From the NCBI GenBank assembly GCA_024683645.1, contig JAIKYA010000181.1, positions 1 to 53,460 on the forward strand: DNA of 53,460 nt. Direction: 5' to 3'. This DNA is from Lachnospiraceae bacterium (lineage in GTDB: Bacteria; Bacillota; Clostridia; Lachnospirales; Lachnospiraceae). Both the position numbers and the translations under genes were made by a program. Below the pieces are notes generated by a model. That model did not search any database. It was not told the origin of the DNA and was given only the letters and a program-made list of their open reading frames with translations. This document shows positions 34,690 through 43,477 of this stretch, one piece after another (the first letter of the stretch is position 1; each line of letters starts with the position of its first letter).

Positions 34690-35102
34690 CAGTTATTCCT
34701 GAAGGTATGCATCCGGAGTCCGGAATTTCTCGGAGCCTCCGCAGCATTCCCTGTTTCCCTTGCTCCCGCGGCAGACACATCGTTCGCGGTCTCTTTTTTA
34801 CATTTGTCGCAGAAACGGCCGGTGGTTATATAGGCACCGCACCGTTCGCAGTGCAGCTTTATGGGTGACTCGTCGGAAAAGACCAGTCTCTCTTCCCTTA
34901 CCCACTGCTCTACCTGCTTGCGTTCAACGTCACAGTCCTCGGTGATCTGGTTCATGCTGGCAGCCTTGTGCTCCCTGACATACTCCTTCACTTCCTGGAA
35001 TTTTTTCTCTATCTTTTCCCTGCAGGCCGGACAGATGGGAGGTCCCATCATATAGTTGAACATCTTCCCGCATTTCCGGCAATTCTTGATGCTTCCGTTC
35101 AT
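34689..35102 (-). CDS. yvyF: YvyF-like flagellar-operon zinc protein
   Basis: 137 residues. N-terminal zinc ribbon (CRKCGKMFN...CPAC), a helix-turn-helix-like middle (AASMNQITEDCDVERKQVEQWV) and a second zinc ribbon (CERCGAY...CDKC). This layout and the position after comFC match YvyF of the Bacillus flagellar region. The function is not established; in Bacillus flgM follows, but here membrane proteins and cdaA do. ATG 35102 has AAGGAG eight bases upstream; TTG 35108 is too close to that site. Confidence 0.82.
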   Translation of the reverse strand: MNGSIKNCRKCGKMFNYMMGPPICPACREKIEKKFQEVKEYVREHKAASMNQITEDCDVERKQVEQWVREERLVFSDESPIKLHCERCGAYITTGRFCDKCKKETANDVSAAGARETGNAAEAPRNSGLRMHTFRNN

Positions 35103-35122
35103 AGTCAAATCTCCTTATCCTG

Positions 35123-35824
35123 TTATATGCCGGTACCGATAGCCAGTGTGAGAGTATACACTTCCCTGACCCCTTTTTCCAGAAGGAGCCCTGCCACACT
35201 GTCCATGGTCGCACCGGTCGTATAGATATCATCGACCAATACTATCCTGTTTAATTTTACAACATCTTGTGGAATAATAAAAGCCCCTTTGAGATTATTT
35301 TGCCGTTCTTTGACATTTAATTCTTTCATTGGCCTGGTTTTGTGCCGTCTGAAGACCAGCCTGTCAAAAACCGGGACGGCGCAATATCTTCCTATGGCAC
35401 GGGCCAGTCTTTCAGCCTGGTTATACCCCCGCAGTCTTTCCCTGCCCTTATACAGCGGTATGGGGATGAGCCCGTCCGGTTTCCACTTTTCCAGCTGGTT
35501 TTTCAGCTTCAGGGCCATCTCCCTTCCGTAAAACTCCGCATATTCGGCCCGGCCGGAATACTTGAAACGGTAGATAGAGGTCCTGACGGAAGGATATTCG
35601 TACAGAGCCCTTCCCGCAGTAAAAAGATGCCCCCTTATCTTACAGGACGCACAGTAGCTTTCCCCTTCATCGGCTATGGGCGCTCCGCATTTCAGGCACC
35701 AGGGATCATCAATATACTTAAGTTTCGGTCTGCACTCCGCACAGCACCCGCCCTCATCCGGAGAGATCACCTCATCACAGAGCACGCAGCGCGGCGGAAA
35801 CAGGAGATCACGAAGTCGTTTCAA
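35123..35824 (-). CDS. comFC: ComF family phosphoribosyltransferase-like protein
   Basis: 233 residues. N-terminal zinc cysteines (PPRCVLC, CCAEC, WCLKC, YCASC) and a C-terminal PRTase domain with IVLVDDIYTTGAT, the PRPP-binding loop. ComFC is needed for handling single-stranded DNA in natural transformation. The start is TTG 35824, overlapping the end of recD2 by 17 bases. Placed directly after recD2, a DNA helicase, which strengthens a recombination/uptake theme. Confidence 0.92.
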   Translation of the reverse strand: MKRLRDLLFPPRCVLCDEVISPDEGGCCAECRPKLKYIDDPWCLKCGAPIADEGESYCASCKIRGHLFTAGRALYEYPSVRTSIYRFKYSGRAEYAEFYGREMALKLKNQLEKWKPDGLIPIPLYKGRERLRGYNQAERLARAIGRYCAVPVFDRLVFRRHKTRPMKELNVKERQNNLKGAFIIPQDVVKLNRIVLVDDIYTTGATMDSVAGLLLEKGVREVYTLTLAIGTGI

Positions 35825-38030
35825 ATTCCTTTATCCTTTCCGACAGGGAAGTGTAGCGTTTCGCTGCCGTCTCGGTCTCTACCATCCTGTGCACGGCAGC
35901 GGCGCTCCCCAGTATGATGACACACTGCTTAGCCCTGGTCACCGCAGTGTAGAGGATATTCCGGTGAAAAAGCATCTGGGGGCCCGAAAGTAGCGGCAGT
36001 ATGACCACCGGGTACTCGCTTCCCTGGGATTTATGGACAGTGACCGCATAAGCCAGATCCAGCTCATCCAGACGGCTGAATTCATAATAGACCACCCTGC
36101 CGTCATCAAATATCACCTTCATTATCTTCAGATAGGCATTTATCTCATCCACTATGCCGGTATCACCGTTAAATACGCCCTTTCCCTTCTCCACGGAGAT
36201 ATTCCCGGCATATATGTCCCATTCCAGATCGTAATCGTTCTTTATCTGCATCACCCTGTCGCCTTCCCTGAACAGGCTGCTTCCGTAGCTGTATTCCATT
36301 TTCCCGTCCGATGGGGGATTGCAGTGCTCCTGCATAAAGCTGTTGAGCTGTTCCACTCCGAGATTTCCCTTCTTCATGGGGGTAAGGAGCTGTATATCTG
36401 CCCCGGAAACACCCAGCTTTCTGGGCAGCACGTCACTCACCAGCTGATAGATATAAGCCAGTATCAGCTCGGCGCTGTCCTTTTCCAGCAGGAAAAAATC
36501 GGGGTATTTCACCGACAGATCAGGCATCTGTCCGCTGTTTATCATATGGGCATATGATACGATATGGCTGTTTTTTGCCTGTCTGAACACCTGCTTTAAG
36601 CGGATGGCGGCAAAGGCGCCGCTGTCCATGATATCTTTAAGTACCTGCCCCGGGCCCACACTCGGCAGCTGGTCCACATCGCCCACCAGTATCAGCTGGG
36701 TCCCGTTTACAAGCGCATTCATCAGGGTCCTTAACAGATGGATATCCACCATGCTGACCTCGTCCACTATCAGCGTGTCGATCTCCAGCGGTTCCCTGTC
36801 CTCGCTGCGGTATATCCTTGAGTTCCCGTCCTCATCCATTCCTATCTCAAGCAGACGGTGCAGGGTCTGGGCTTCGTAGCCTGTGGTCTCCTTCATCCGT
36901 CTTGCAGCCCTGCCGGTGGGGGCTGCCAGCGCAAATTCCATGCCTTCCTTCTCCAGCCACTTTATGATGGCATGTATGGTAGTGGTCTTGCCTGTACCGG
37001 GGCCTCCGGACAGTATGAACACCCCGCTCGTCATGCAGTCGGAAAGTGCCTGTCTCTGCAGGCTTTCCAGCTCCATCGACATCTCTTCTTCTATGCTTTC
37101 TATAAGCCTCTGCCTGTCTTCCGGGCCGGCCTCCCGCGGCACGAAAGTATCTCTCAGTTCCGTAAGGCGTTTTGCCGAGAACAGTTCGGCCTGATAATAG
37201 CTCTTTAAATATACCCTCAGTCCGTCACTGCCTTCTTTTAAGTATATCCTTCCCTCCATCGCCATATCCGGAAGGGCGGGTTCTATATCAGCTTCATCCA
37301 GTCCCAGAAGCTCGGCCGCTCCCGCACACAAAAGCCGGGCAGGACAGTAACAGTGCCCTTCCGCAGCCAGCCTCTCCAGTTCGAAGGCAACACCGCAGTG
37401 TATCCTGTATACCGAATCCTCCTCTATCCCAAGCTTCCTTGCGATGGCATCGGCGGTCCTGAAACCGACCGCCGGCACGTCATCGGCCAGCCTGTATGGA
37501 TTGGTCCGCAGGACATTGTATATCTCCATTCCATAGAACTCGTAGAGCTTCGTGGCCAGATTGAGACTTATGCCGTATTCCTGCATAAAGATAACTGCTT
37601 TCCTGGCATCACGCCTCTCCACCATACGGTCCGTTATCTCCATGGCCATCCGCATGCTTATGCCCTTGATCTCCGCAAGACGTTCCGGTTCTTCCTCCAG
37701 TATGCGGAAGGTGTCATCCCCGAAGCGCTCCACGATCTTCTCGGCAAGCTTCGGACCCACACCCTTTACCGCACCCGAACTCAGATAACGCAGGACCGAG
37801 ATGCGGTCTTCAGGTGCTATGGCTTTCAGCGATGTAAACTTGAACTGTCGGCCGTATACGGGATGCTCCACGTATTCGCCCTCCATCTCGACAGTCTCTC
37901 CAACTGAAAAATCACGGGCACACCCCACGCAGGTGATATCCCCGTCTTCAGCGGTCAGGTTCATGACCGTGTATCCGTTTTCCTCATTCTGAAAACTTAT
38001 ATGCTCGATGTAGCCTTTTAAAGAAGTGAT
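35808..38030 (-). CDS. recD2: RecD2 helicase (RecD/TraA type), likely AUC start
   Basis: A 5'-3' DNA helicase of about 740 residues: N-terminal OB-like region, helix-hairpin-helix repeats (VKGVGPKLAEKIVERFG, IKGISMRMA), Walker A LSGGPGTGKTTTIH, Walker B LIVDEVSMVD, GDVDQLPSVGPG and the C-terminal UvrD-like motif AYAVTVHKSQGSEYP. The first ATG/GTG/TTG in frame is at 37964, but 22 further in-frame codons upstream encode LKGYIEHISFQNEENGYTV, the conserved beginning of RecD2. The frame opens at TGA and has no standard start; ATC at 38030 overlaps the flgJ-like stop as TAATC, with AGGAGG ten bases before. If AUC is not used, the protein starts at 37964 and lacks its first strand. Confidence 0.93.
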   Translation of the reverse strand: MTSLKGYIEHISFQNEENGYTVMNLTAEDGDITCVGCARDFSVGETVEMEGEYVEHPVYGRQFKFTSLKAIAPEDRISVLRYLSSGAVKGVGPKLAEKIVERFGDDTFRILEEEPERLAEIKGISMRMAMEITDRMVERRDARKAVIFMQEYGISLNLATKLYEFYGMEIYNVLRTNPYRLADDVPAVGFRTADAIARKLGIEEDSVYRIHCGVAFELERLAAEGHCYCPARLLCAGAAELLGLDEADIEPALPDMAMEGRIYLKEGSDGLRVYLKSYYQAELFSAKRLTELRDTFVPREAGPEDRQRLIESIEEEMSMELESLQRQALSDCMTSGVFILSGGPGTGKTTTIHAIIKWLEKEGMEFALAAPTGRAARRMKETTGYEAQTLHRLLEIGMDEDGNSRIYRSEDREPLEIDTLIVDEVSMVDIHLLRTLMNALVNGTQLILVGDVDQLPSVGPGQVLKDIMDSGAFAAIRLKQVFRQAKNSHIVSYAHMINSGQMPDLSVKYPDFFLLEKDSAELILAYIYQLVSDVLPRKLGVSGADIQLLTPMKKGNLGVEQLNSFMQEHCNPPSDGKMEYSYGSSLFREGDRVMQIKNDYDLEWDIYAGNISVEKGKGVFNGDTGIVDEINAYLKIMKVIFDDGRVVYYEFSRLDELDLAYAVTVHKSQGSEYPVVILPLLSGPQMLFHRNILYTAVTRAKQCVIILGSAAAVHRMVETETAAKRYTSLSERIKEFETTS

Positions 38031-38425
38031 TAAAGATCATCCTCCTGTGAATTGTTTATCTTTTCCATCAGCTCTTCGCTGCTGATGCCCTGATTGCGTT
38101 TCATCTGCTCAAACATCTGCATCGCAAGGCTGTTCGGGCCGAGATTCTGCTCGGTCAGTTTTTTTGCGACATCGGTGATCGCCGTATCCATAAAGTAGTC
38201 CACCTGCTGTGAACTGCTGTCCTCCTCGCCCGAAAATACCTTTGTACTGTCCTTCATCGACTTGACCACCTGTTCCCACAGATAAGTCTCGAATTCCTTG
38301 CAGGCCTCCATCATCTCCTCATCGGTCTGCGCTTTTTTTGCATCGGAACGGAGCATGTCCGTATTCCGGGCCTGCGCGAGAGAAGATGCATATTCCGTCA
38401 TTGCTTTTGTATTGGCTATATCCAT
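38030..38425 (-). CDS. FlgJ-like rod-binding protein
   Basis: 131 residues matching the rod-binding domain of FlgJ without the muramidase half: ACKEFETYLWEQVVKSMKDS and MDTAITDVAKKLTEQNLGPNSLAMQMFEQM are the family segments (LA-x-M near the end). It would help rod assembly through the cell wall. It lies 13 bases after flhP. Its last codons hold the AGGAGG that probably serves recD2. Ribosome site of its own is weak (GGCGGA). Confidence 0.85.
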   Translation of the reverse strand: MDIANTKAMTEYASSLAQARNTDMLRSDAKKAQTDEEMMEACKEFETYLWEQVVKSMKDSTKVFSGEEDSSSQQVDYFMDTAITDVAKKLTEQNLGPNSLAMQMFEQMKRNQGISSEELMEKINNSQEDDL

Positions 38426-38438
38426 TTATCTGTCCGCC

Positions 38439-39254
38439 TTACTGTTTCAGCTGGTTTGCCTGCTGCATCATGGTATCTGTCGTGGTGATGACTCTGGAGT
38501 TGGCTTCGTATGCACGCTGTGCAACTATGAGGTTCACCATCTCATCCGCAAGCTGTACGTTGGAACCTTCTATATAACCCTGTGCTATGGTTGATTTCTG
38601 CAGTCCCTTTGCGGTTGCTTCGTTCTGGGCCGGGCCGCTTGCTCCGGTCACAAGGTAGAGCGAACCGTCCAGCTTTTCAAGACCTGCCGGATTATTGAAC
38701 TGCCACAGTCCTATCGTCATGCCTAAAGACTTCGGCTGGAACTGCTCATCGGGATAGGACAGTTCGCCGTCCGCGCTGATAGACACCTGACTTGCAGTGT
38801 AATTGCCCTTAAGCTCTATGGGCTTGCCCTTGGTATCGAGTACCGCGTTGCCGTCGGAATCGGTAAGCGCGAGTCCCGTGGAAGTAACTGCCAGGTTAAA
38901 GTTGCCGTTCCTGGTATAGCCCGTGCTGCCGTCTCTTCTCTTTACCGCAAAGAAACCGTCACCGTTTATGGCCAGCGCCGTATTACTCGCGGATTCAAGG
39001 AAAGCTCCCTGCCTGAAGATAGTTGTTATGGAAGAGCTCCTGACACCCAGACCCACCTGTGAATCGATAGGCTTCTTCTCACCGTTGGCCGTAGTGGTCT
39101 TGGTCTGCAGTTCCTGGTAAAGCAGTGATTTGAACTCGTTCTGGCTTACCTTAAAACCTGCTGTGTTAACGTTTGATATATTATTTGATATAGTATCCAC
39201 CTGCGTCTGCTGTGCCAGCATGCCGGTTGCGCCTGCCCATAAAGAACGTACCAT
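38439..39254 (-). CDS. flhP: Flagellar hook-basal body (rod) protein, FlhP/FlgG-like
   Basis: 271 residues. N-terminal rod motif SLWAGATGMLAQQ...NISNVNTAGFK and C-terminal coil SQGYIEGSNVQLADEMVNLIVAQRAYEANSR (motif core only) with TTDTMMQQANQL are characteristic of FlgG/FlgF axial proteins, whose ends pack as a coiled coil. The D1 domain GDGFFAVKRRDGSTGYTRNG is present. AGGAGG precedes the ATG. Placed after flhO, as in the Bacillus mbl-flhO-flhP order. Confidence 0.93.
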   Translation of the reverse strand: MVRSLWAGATGMLAQQTQVDTISNNISNVNTAGFKVSQNEFKSLLYQELQTKTTTANGEKKPIDSQVGLGVRSSSITTIFRQGAFLESASNTALAINGDGFFAVKRRDGSTGYTRNGNFNLAVTSTGLALTDSDGNAVLDTKGKPIELKGNYTASQVSISADGELSYPDEQFQPKSLGMTIGLWQFNNPAGLEKLDGSLYLVTGASGPAQNEATAKGLQKSTIAQGYIEGSNVQLADEMVNLIVAQRAYEANSRVITTTDTMMQQANQLKQ

Positions 39255-39265
39255 ATCCTACCTCC

Positions 39266-40042
39266 TTAAGATCCTATCCTGCCCAGCTGTGTTGCTGTCT
39301 GCAGTGATGTGTCATATGTCTGTATTACCTTCTGGTTTGCTTCGTACTGTCTTGATACCGTGATCATCTCCACCATCTCGGATACCACCTGCACATTTGA
39401 AGTCTCCAGATAACCCTGGAACACCTGACATGTCGCATTCCTCATGGAAGCGCCGTCAACCGGGTAGAAGTAGTTCTCTCCGAAATGCTCCAGATAGTTG
39501 TAATCGTCAAAATCAGTAAGCTGCAGCTGCGCCATATTCTTGCCGTCCTGAATGATATAGCCTTCCTGATCGACCACGAACTCTTTGGTCATATCCACAA
39601 CTATCTCTTTATTGTTACGGTCAAGTACCGGATCTCCGTCCGTAGTGACCAGATGACCGTCCTCTGTAAGCTGGAAATTGCCGTCTCTCGTGTACATGGT
39701 TGAACTTTCGCCGTTTTTATTCGTATACTTAACGGTAAAGAAACCCTTGCCTCCGAGAGCAAGATCATATGGTACATCTGTTACCTGAAAAGAGCCTTCG
39801 GAAAAATCCACGTAGCTCTCGCCGATCTTGACGCCCGGGTTTGCCTGCCCGATGCGTCTGGCAAAGAAATGTTCAGAATCGTCTCTTATCTTATCCACGA
39901 GCACCGCGTCGAAGGACTGGGACGTAAGTCCCTCCTTCTTAAAGCCCGTGGTATCAGCATTCGCAAGGTTGTTCGCAAGGTTATCCATGCGCTGCTGTTC
40001 CTGTATCATTCCCGTATATGCGGTATAAAGTCCTTTAAGCAT
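39266..40042 (-). CDS. flhO: Flagellar hook-basal body (rod) protein, FlhO/FlgF-like
   Basis: 258 residues. LYTAYTGMIQEQQRMDNLAN and NADTTGFKKEG at the N-terminus, GKGFFTVKYTNKNGE...YTRDGNF in the centre, and SNVQVVSEMVEMITVSRQYEANQK at the C-terminus mark an axial rod protein. Paralogue of the next gene. Starts 44 bases after mbl with GGAGGG six bases upstream. Confidence 0.92.
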   Translation of the reverse strand: MLKGLYTAYTGMIQEQQRMDNLANNLANADTTGFKKEGLTSQSFDAVLVDKIRDDSEHFFARRIGQANPGVKIGESYVDFSEGSFQVTDVPYDLALGGKGFFTVKYTNKNGESSTMYTRDGNFQLTEDGHLVTTDGDPVLDRNNKEIVVDMTKEFVVDQEGYIIQDGKNMAQLQLTDFDDYNYLEHFGENYFYPVDGASMRNATCQVFQGYLETSNVQVVSEMVEMITVSRQYEANQKVIQTYDTSLQTATQLGRIGS

Positions 40043-40086
40043 ATAAAACCCTCCGCTCTATATATCGGGCATACAGGGCAATAACT

Positions 40087-41082
40087 TTATATCCCCTCGT
40101 TGTAGCCCGCAAGGAACTCGATATATCTGCCGGTTCCGATGGCCACGCAGGTCATGGGCTCATCTGCTGTCATCGTGTTGATATTGGTACGTTCCTCTAT
40201 CAGCTGCTCGAGGCCGCGGAGCATCGCACCGCCTCCGGTAAGGACTATGCCCCTGTCCACGATATCTCCTGCCAGCTCGGGAGGAGTTTTCTCCAGGACC
40301 GCGCATATGGTATCGAGTATCTTCGAGGTTGTCTCCTTTAAAGCCTCCTGGGTCTCATCCGATGATACCCTTACGGTCTCGGGAAGACCGGTCACCAGGT
40401 TCCTGCCCTTGACATCCATATAATCAACCTCGGTCGTCTTGAAAGCCGTACCTATGTTGATCTTGATATCCTCGGCAGTACGGTCGCCGACCAGAAGGTT
40501 ATACTTCTTTCTCATGTATCTGACTATGGCTTCGTCGAAATCGTCGCCCGCAACCTTGATGGACTCGCTCTCTACAGTACCGCCCAGTGATATGACTGCG
40601 ACATCGGTGGTACCGCCGCCTATATCGACTATCATATTGCCCTGGGGCTTGGAAATATCTATGCCTGCGCCGATCGCTGCCGCTATGGGCTCCTCTATGA
40701 TGGCCACCTCCCTGGCACCTGCCTGGTAAGTAGCATCCTCAACTGCCTTTTTCTCGACTTCGGTCACGCCGCTGGGCACACAGACAGCTATCCTGGGCTT
40801 TCTGAAAGCCTTTTTGCCCAAAGCCTTGCTGATGAAGTATTTCATCATCTGCTCCGTAACCGTATAATCCGAGATGACACCCTGTCTGAGCGGCCTGACA
40901 GCCACTATATTGCCGGGTGTACGTCCTATCATGAGCCTGGCATCCTCGCCTATGGCCTTTATCTTATTTGTATCTCTGTCAAATGCAACGACCGAGGGCT
41001 CTTTGAGCACCACTCCGCGTCCCTTGATATATACCAGTATGGACGCTGTCCCCAGATCTATGCCTATATCCGAATTGTTCAT
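40087..41082 (-). CDS. mbl: MreB-family actin-like cell shape protein (Mbl)
   Basis: 331 residues, usual MreB length. Actin-fold nucleotide loops GIDLGTASILVY, NMIVDIGGGTTDVAVIS and VLTGGGAMLRGLEQLI are intact. It forms membrane filaments that guide lateral wall synthesis. Called Mbl because flhO and flhP follow directly, as in Bacillus. Its promoter (41146-41174) seems to start an eleven-gene unit ending with cdaR. Confidence 0.93.
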   Translation of the reverse strand: MNNSDIGIDLGTASILVYIKGRGVVLKEPSVVAFDRDTNKIKAIGEDARLMIGRTPGNIVAVRPLRQGVISDYTVTEQMMKYFISKALGKKAFRKPRIAVCVPSGVTEVEKKAVEDATYQAGAREVAIIEEPIAAAIGAGIDISKPQGNMIVDIGGGTTDVAVISLGGTVESESIKVAGDDFDEAIVRYMRKKYNLLVGDRTAEDIKINIGTAFKTTEVDYMDVKGRNLVTGLPETVRVSSDETQEALKETTSKILDTICAVLEKTPPELAGDIVDRGIVLTGGGAMLRGLEQLIEERTNINTMTADEPMTCVAIGTGRYIEFLAGYNEGI

Positions 41083-41145
41083 TTATTCTTCCTCACACAA
41101 GAGCTTTTCTGCGCTTAATACTCTTTATCCGACATTAGCCATACT

Positions 41146-41174
41146 ATTATAAATATAAGAGGGATTTTTTGCAA
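41146..41174 (-). promoter_or_regulatory. Promoter of the mbl-flh-recD2-cda unit
   Basis: TTGCAA (41174-41169), 17 bases, TATAAT (41151-41146) on the minus strand. The start would be near 41139, 57 bases before the mbl ATG. It is not a SigD/FliA-type (TAAA...GCCGATAT) promoter although flagellar genes follow. Confidence 0.78.
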
Positions 41175-41187
41175 GATGCACATCTTG
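41172..41187. promoter_or_regulatory. Palindrome overlapping the mbl -35 box
   Basis: CAAGATG-CA-CATCTTG, a perfect 7-base inverted repeat with a 2-base centre, covering the upstream half of the -35 hexamer. No T-tract on either strand, so not a terminator; it may be an operator. Confidence 0.45.
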
Positions 41188-41234
41188 TGTCCGGGAAGGC
41201 GTCACAACGCAAAGGACTGTGATAGCAGTTCATG

Positions 41235-41642
41235 CTACCAGGCTTTTACGAGAGTCAGCTGGTTTTTACCATCTTTGTATTCGTAAAACATATCATCCAT
41301 GGTCTCTTTGACCAGGAATATGCCGAGTCCCCCAATCTGCCTCTCCGAAGCCGGCAGAGTGATGTCCGGATCCGGGTTTTTCAGCGGATCGAAAGGCGTA
41401 CCGCTGTCTTCAAAGATGAGGGTCAGCTTCATGCCGTCATCACTGACATTTGCCTTCATCACCACGTCACCCGTATCCGGTGTATATGCATAATCGGCGA
41501 TATTGACAAATATCTCCTCTATCGCCAGATCTATCTCCAGTTTAACATCCTCCGGGCAGCCATGAGTGTTCAGCAGCTCATTAACAAAAATCTGGGCCTC
41601 TTCGAAATTGGAAGATACCGCTTCGAATCTTTTCTCGTTCAT
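41235..41642 (-). CDS. RsbW-like anti-sigma/serine kinase (GHKL ATPase)
   Basis: 135 residues. The N-box is IEEIFVNIADYAY with Glu43 and Asn47 (metal/ATP binding), then FEDSGTPFDP (G1 box) and GGLGIFLVKETMD (G2). This is the HATPase_c_2 fold of RsbW/SpoIIAB kinases that phosphorylate a STAS partner and usually hold a sigma factor. No sigma gene is adjacent. It overlaps the phosphatase gene by 4 bases and closes the module. GGAGGTG lies seven bases before the ATG. Confidence 0.9.
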   Translation of the reverse strand: MNEKRFEAVSSNFEEAQIFVNELLNTHGCPEDVKLEIDLAIEEIFVNIADYAYTPDTGDVVMKANVSDDGMKLTLIFEDSGTPFDPLKNPDPDITLPASERQIGGLGIFLVKETMDDMFYEYKDGKNQLTLVKAW

Positions 41643-43180
41643 GACCCGGCACCTCCATGATATTTAAAACAGAGCATCGTTATATCATCAAACTGCTCGG
41701 CATCTGCCACATAATCCGCCAAAGCCGTCTTTACGCTCTCAACGATCTCCTTTGTATCATCGTCGCCTGCATCGTTCAGTGCTTTCAGCATCCTGTCCGT
41801 TTCAAACTGTTCCCTCCTGTGGTTCATGGCCTCGGGCACACCATCGGTATATACAAAGAGCACATCCCCGCTCTTCATCTCAAATTCTCTCTCGGCAAAC
41901 TCCATATCTTCCAGTACACAGACTGCAGGTGAATGCGGATATTCCACAAGCTCAAAACTGCCGCCGTGTCTCAGTATCGCAGGATGTTCATGTCCGGCAT
42001 TTACGGAAACACCCCTGCCGCTTGATATCTCTATCACGGCCAGCCATACCGTTACAAACATTCCGAGATCGGAGGTAGATGCCAGCAGCTGGTTGTTTAT
42101 CTTATACAGCGCCTCTGCGGGACTGTCGCCGCCAAGGCACCTGGTTTTTACAAGAGCCTTGGTTATCATCATAAACAGTGCAGCCGGCACGCCCTTTCCC
42201 GATACATCTGCTATCACCAGCCCCAGATGGTCTTCATCGATAAGGAAGAAATCATAAAAATCTCCGCCTACTTCCTTTGCCGGATCCATGTACGCATAGA
42301 TATCGAATTCCTTCCTTTCGGGGAAAGGCGGAAATATCCTCGGAAGCACGCCCAGCTGTATGGCAGACGCCACCTCCATATCACGCGCATTTGCCGCCTG
42401 TGCCCTGCCCTGGCTTACGTTTATGATACAGTACATCAGCAGCATGATACACATGGTCACGGGATAACCTATCGACAGACCGTATACCACGGTAGAGAAG
42501 ATACTGACGACTATCGGCAGCAGAGCATAGAGCAGAAAAGTTATTATCTTGTATCTTTCCAGCTGCTTCTTCTCTTTTGAGATAAGTACGAGTGCGGCGA
42601 TCATCGTGACGTAGCCGTATATATTGCTCAAAGGCGACAGCAGTTCCCTTTTATATACTCCGTCCTCACTCACCGTAAAAAGAAAACCGAAAGGTATGTT
42701 GATAAGTATGACCGCAATGGTAATGATAAGACCAAGATCCAGAAACCTGCGCATGTTGAGCAGTCTTTTTTCGCCCAGCTTCATCTGAGTGGTTATGAAA
42801 AGATAGAAGAGACAGGCCGCCATGGAAGTACACATGTAATATATGGTGTTGATCAGGATATTGCAGATGCGCAGGGAGCTTATCCCGTCAGCCATCCAGG
42901 CCATTGCATCGGTCATAAGCCCGGTGAACACGACATTCAGCAGATACATGTATATCCTGTAATTGGCTCCGGTTTTCGCCACATCTATAAGACAGGTAAC
43001 GAAAAGCACACAGCCCATGATCATCCCGATCATATCCATGGATATGTTTATAACAGATGTCACCGGCAGGGTCTTGGCATCCCGTACGATGAACAGGACT
43101 AAAGTGAGCACCGTAAAAAACGCATAGGTCAGCAGTGCCCCCACAAGTATCCTTTTGTTTTTTTTATCGAGTCTTTTCAT
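41639..43180 (-). CDS. Membrane PP2C-type serine phosphatase (RsbU/SpoIIE-like)
   Basis: 513 residues. About eight membrane helices in residues 10-255, then a short linker (RDMEVASAIQLGVLPR) and a PP2C domain: DPAKEVGGDFYDFF and IADVSGKGVPAALFM carry the metal-binding Asp residues, SVNAGHEHPAIL and FVYTDGVPEAMN follow. It should dephosphorylate the STAS protein encoded just upstream. The membrane half has the 7TM/MASE-like look of a sensor of an unknown envelope signal. Starts 2 bases after the STAS gene. Confidence 0.9.
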   Translation of the reverse strand: MKRLDKKNKRILVGALLTYAFFTVLTLVLFIVRDAKTLPVTSVINISMDMIGMIMGCVLFVTCLIDVAKTGANYRIYMYLLNVVFTGLMTDAMAWMADGISSLRICNILINTIYYMCTSMAACLFYLFITTQMKLGEKRLLNMRRFLDLGLIITIAVILINIPFGFLFTVSEDGVYKRELLSPLSNIYGYVTMIAALVLISKEKKQLERYKIITFLLYALLPIVVSIFSTVVYGLSIGYPVTMCIMLLMYCIINVSQGRAQAANARDMEVASAIQLGVLPRIFPPFPERKEFDIYAYMDPAKEVGGDFYDFFLIDEDHLGLVIADVSGKGVPAALFMMITKALVKTRCLGGDSPAEALYKINNQLLASTSDLGMFVTVWLAVIEISSGRGVSVNAGHEHPAILRHGGSFELVEYPHSPAVCVLEDMEFAEREFEMKSGDVLFVYTDGVPEAMNHRREQFETDRMLKALNDAGDDDTKEIVESVKTALADYVADAEQFDDITMLCFKYHGGAGS

Positions 43181-43182
43181 TC

Positions 43183-43467
43183 TCAGTCTTCTATCCTGAA
43201 AAGTCTGACAAAACCGGTCACCTCAAAAACTTTCTTCACTGCGGGTCCGGCTTTCCTTATCACCATGCTTCCGCCGTTTTTATCGATATCTTTCTGTGTT
43301 GCAAGGAGCACTCTCAGACCGACCGAAGAAATATACACCGTATCGGACATGTCTATCTCAATTTCGTAATTTCCTTTTTGCAGTATCTCCTTAAGTTCAT
43401 CCGAAAACTTTTCAACAGTTCTCGTATCGATCCTTTCATCTGCCTTGTAGGTAAATACCCCGCTCAT
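43183..43467 (-). CDS. STAS-domain anti-sigma factor antagonist (RsbV-like)
   Basis: 94 residues. The phosphorylation loop is DTVYISSVGLRVLL, with Ser47/Ser48 as the target, in the usual place for RsbV/SpoIIAA. IDTRTVEKF and FEVTGFVRLFRI are typical STAS ends. It is the switch protein between the kinase and phosphatase encoded next. ATG 43467 is chosen because AGGAGG lies five bases upstream; ATG 43494 overlaps the previous gene and has no site. Confidence 0.88.
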   Translation of the reverse strand: MSGVFTYKADERIDTRTVEKFSDELKEILQKGNYEIEIDMSDTVYISSVGLRVLLATQKDIDKNGGSMVIRKAGPAVKKVFEVTGFVRLFRIED

Positions 43468-43477
43468 ATGCTCCTCC

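Noticed and set aside
37964..38030. Frameshift or truncation of recD2
   Set aside because: The frame is continuous through the conserved N-terminal motif up to the TAATC junction; only a standard start codon is missing.
41160..41190. Palindrome 41172-41187 as a terminator for the rsbW-like gene
   Set aside because: No T-run follows on the transcribed strand, and it overlaps the mbl -35 box.
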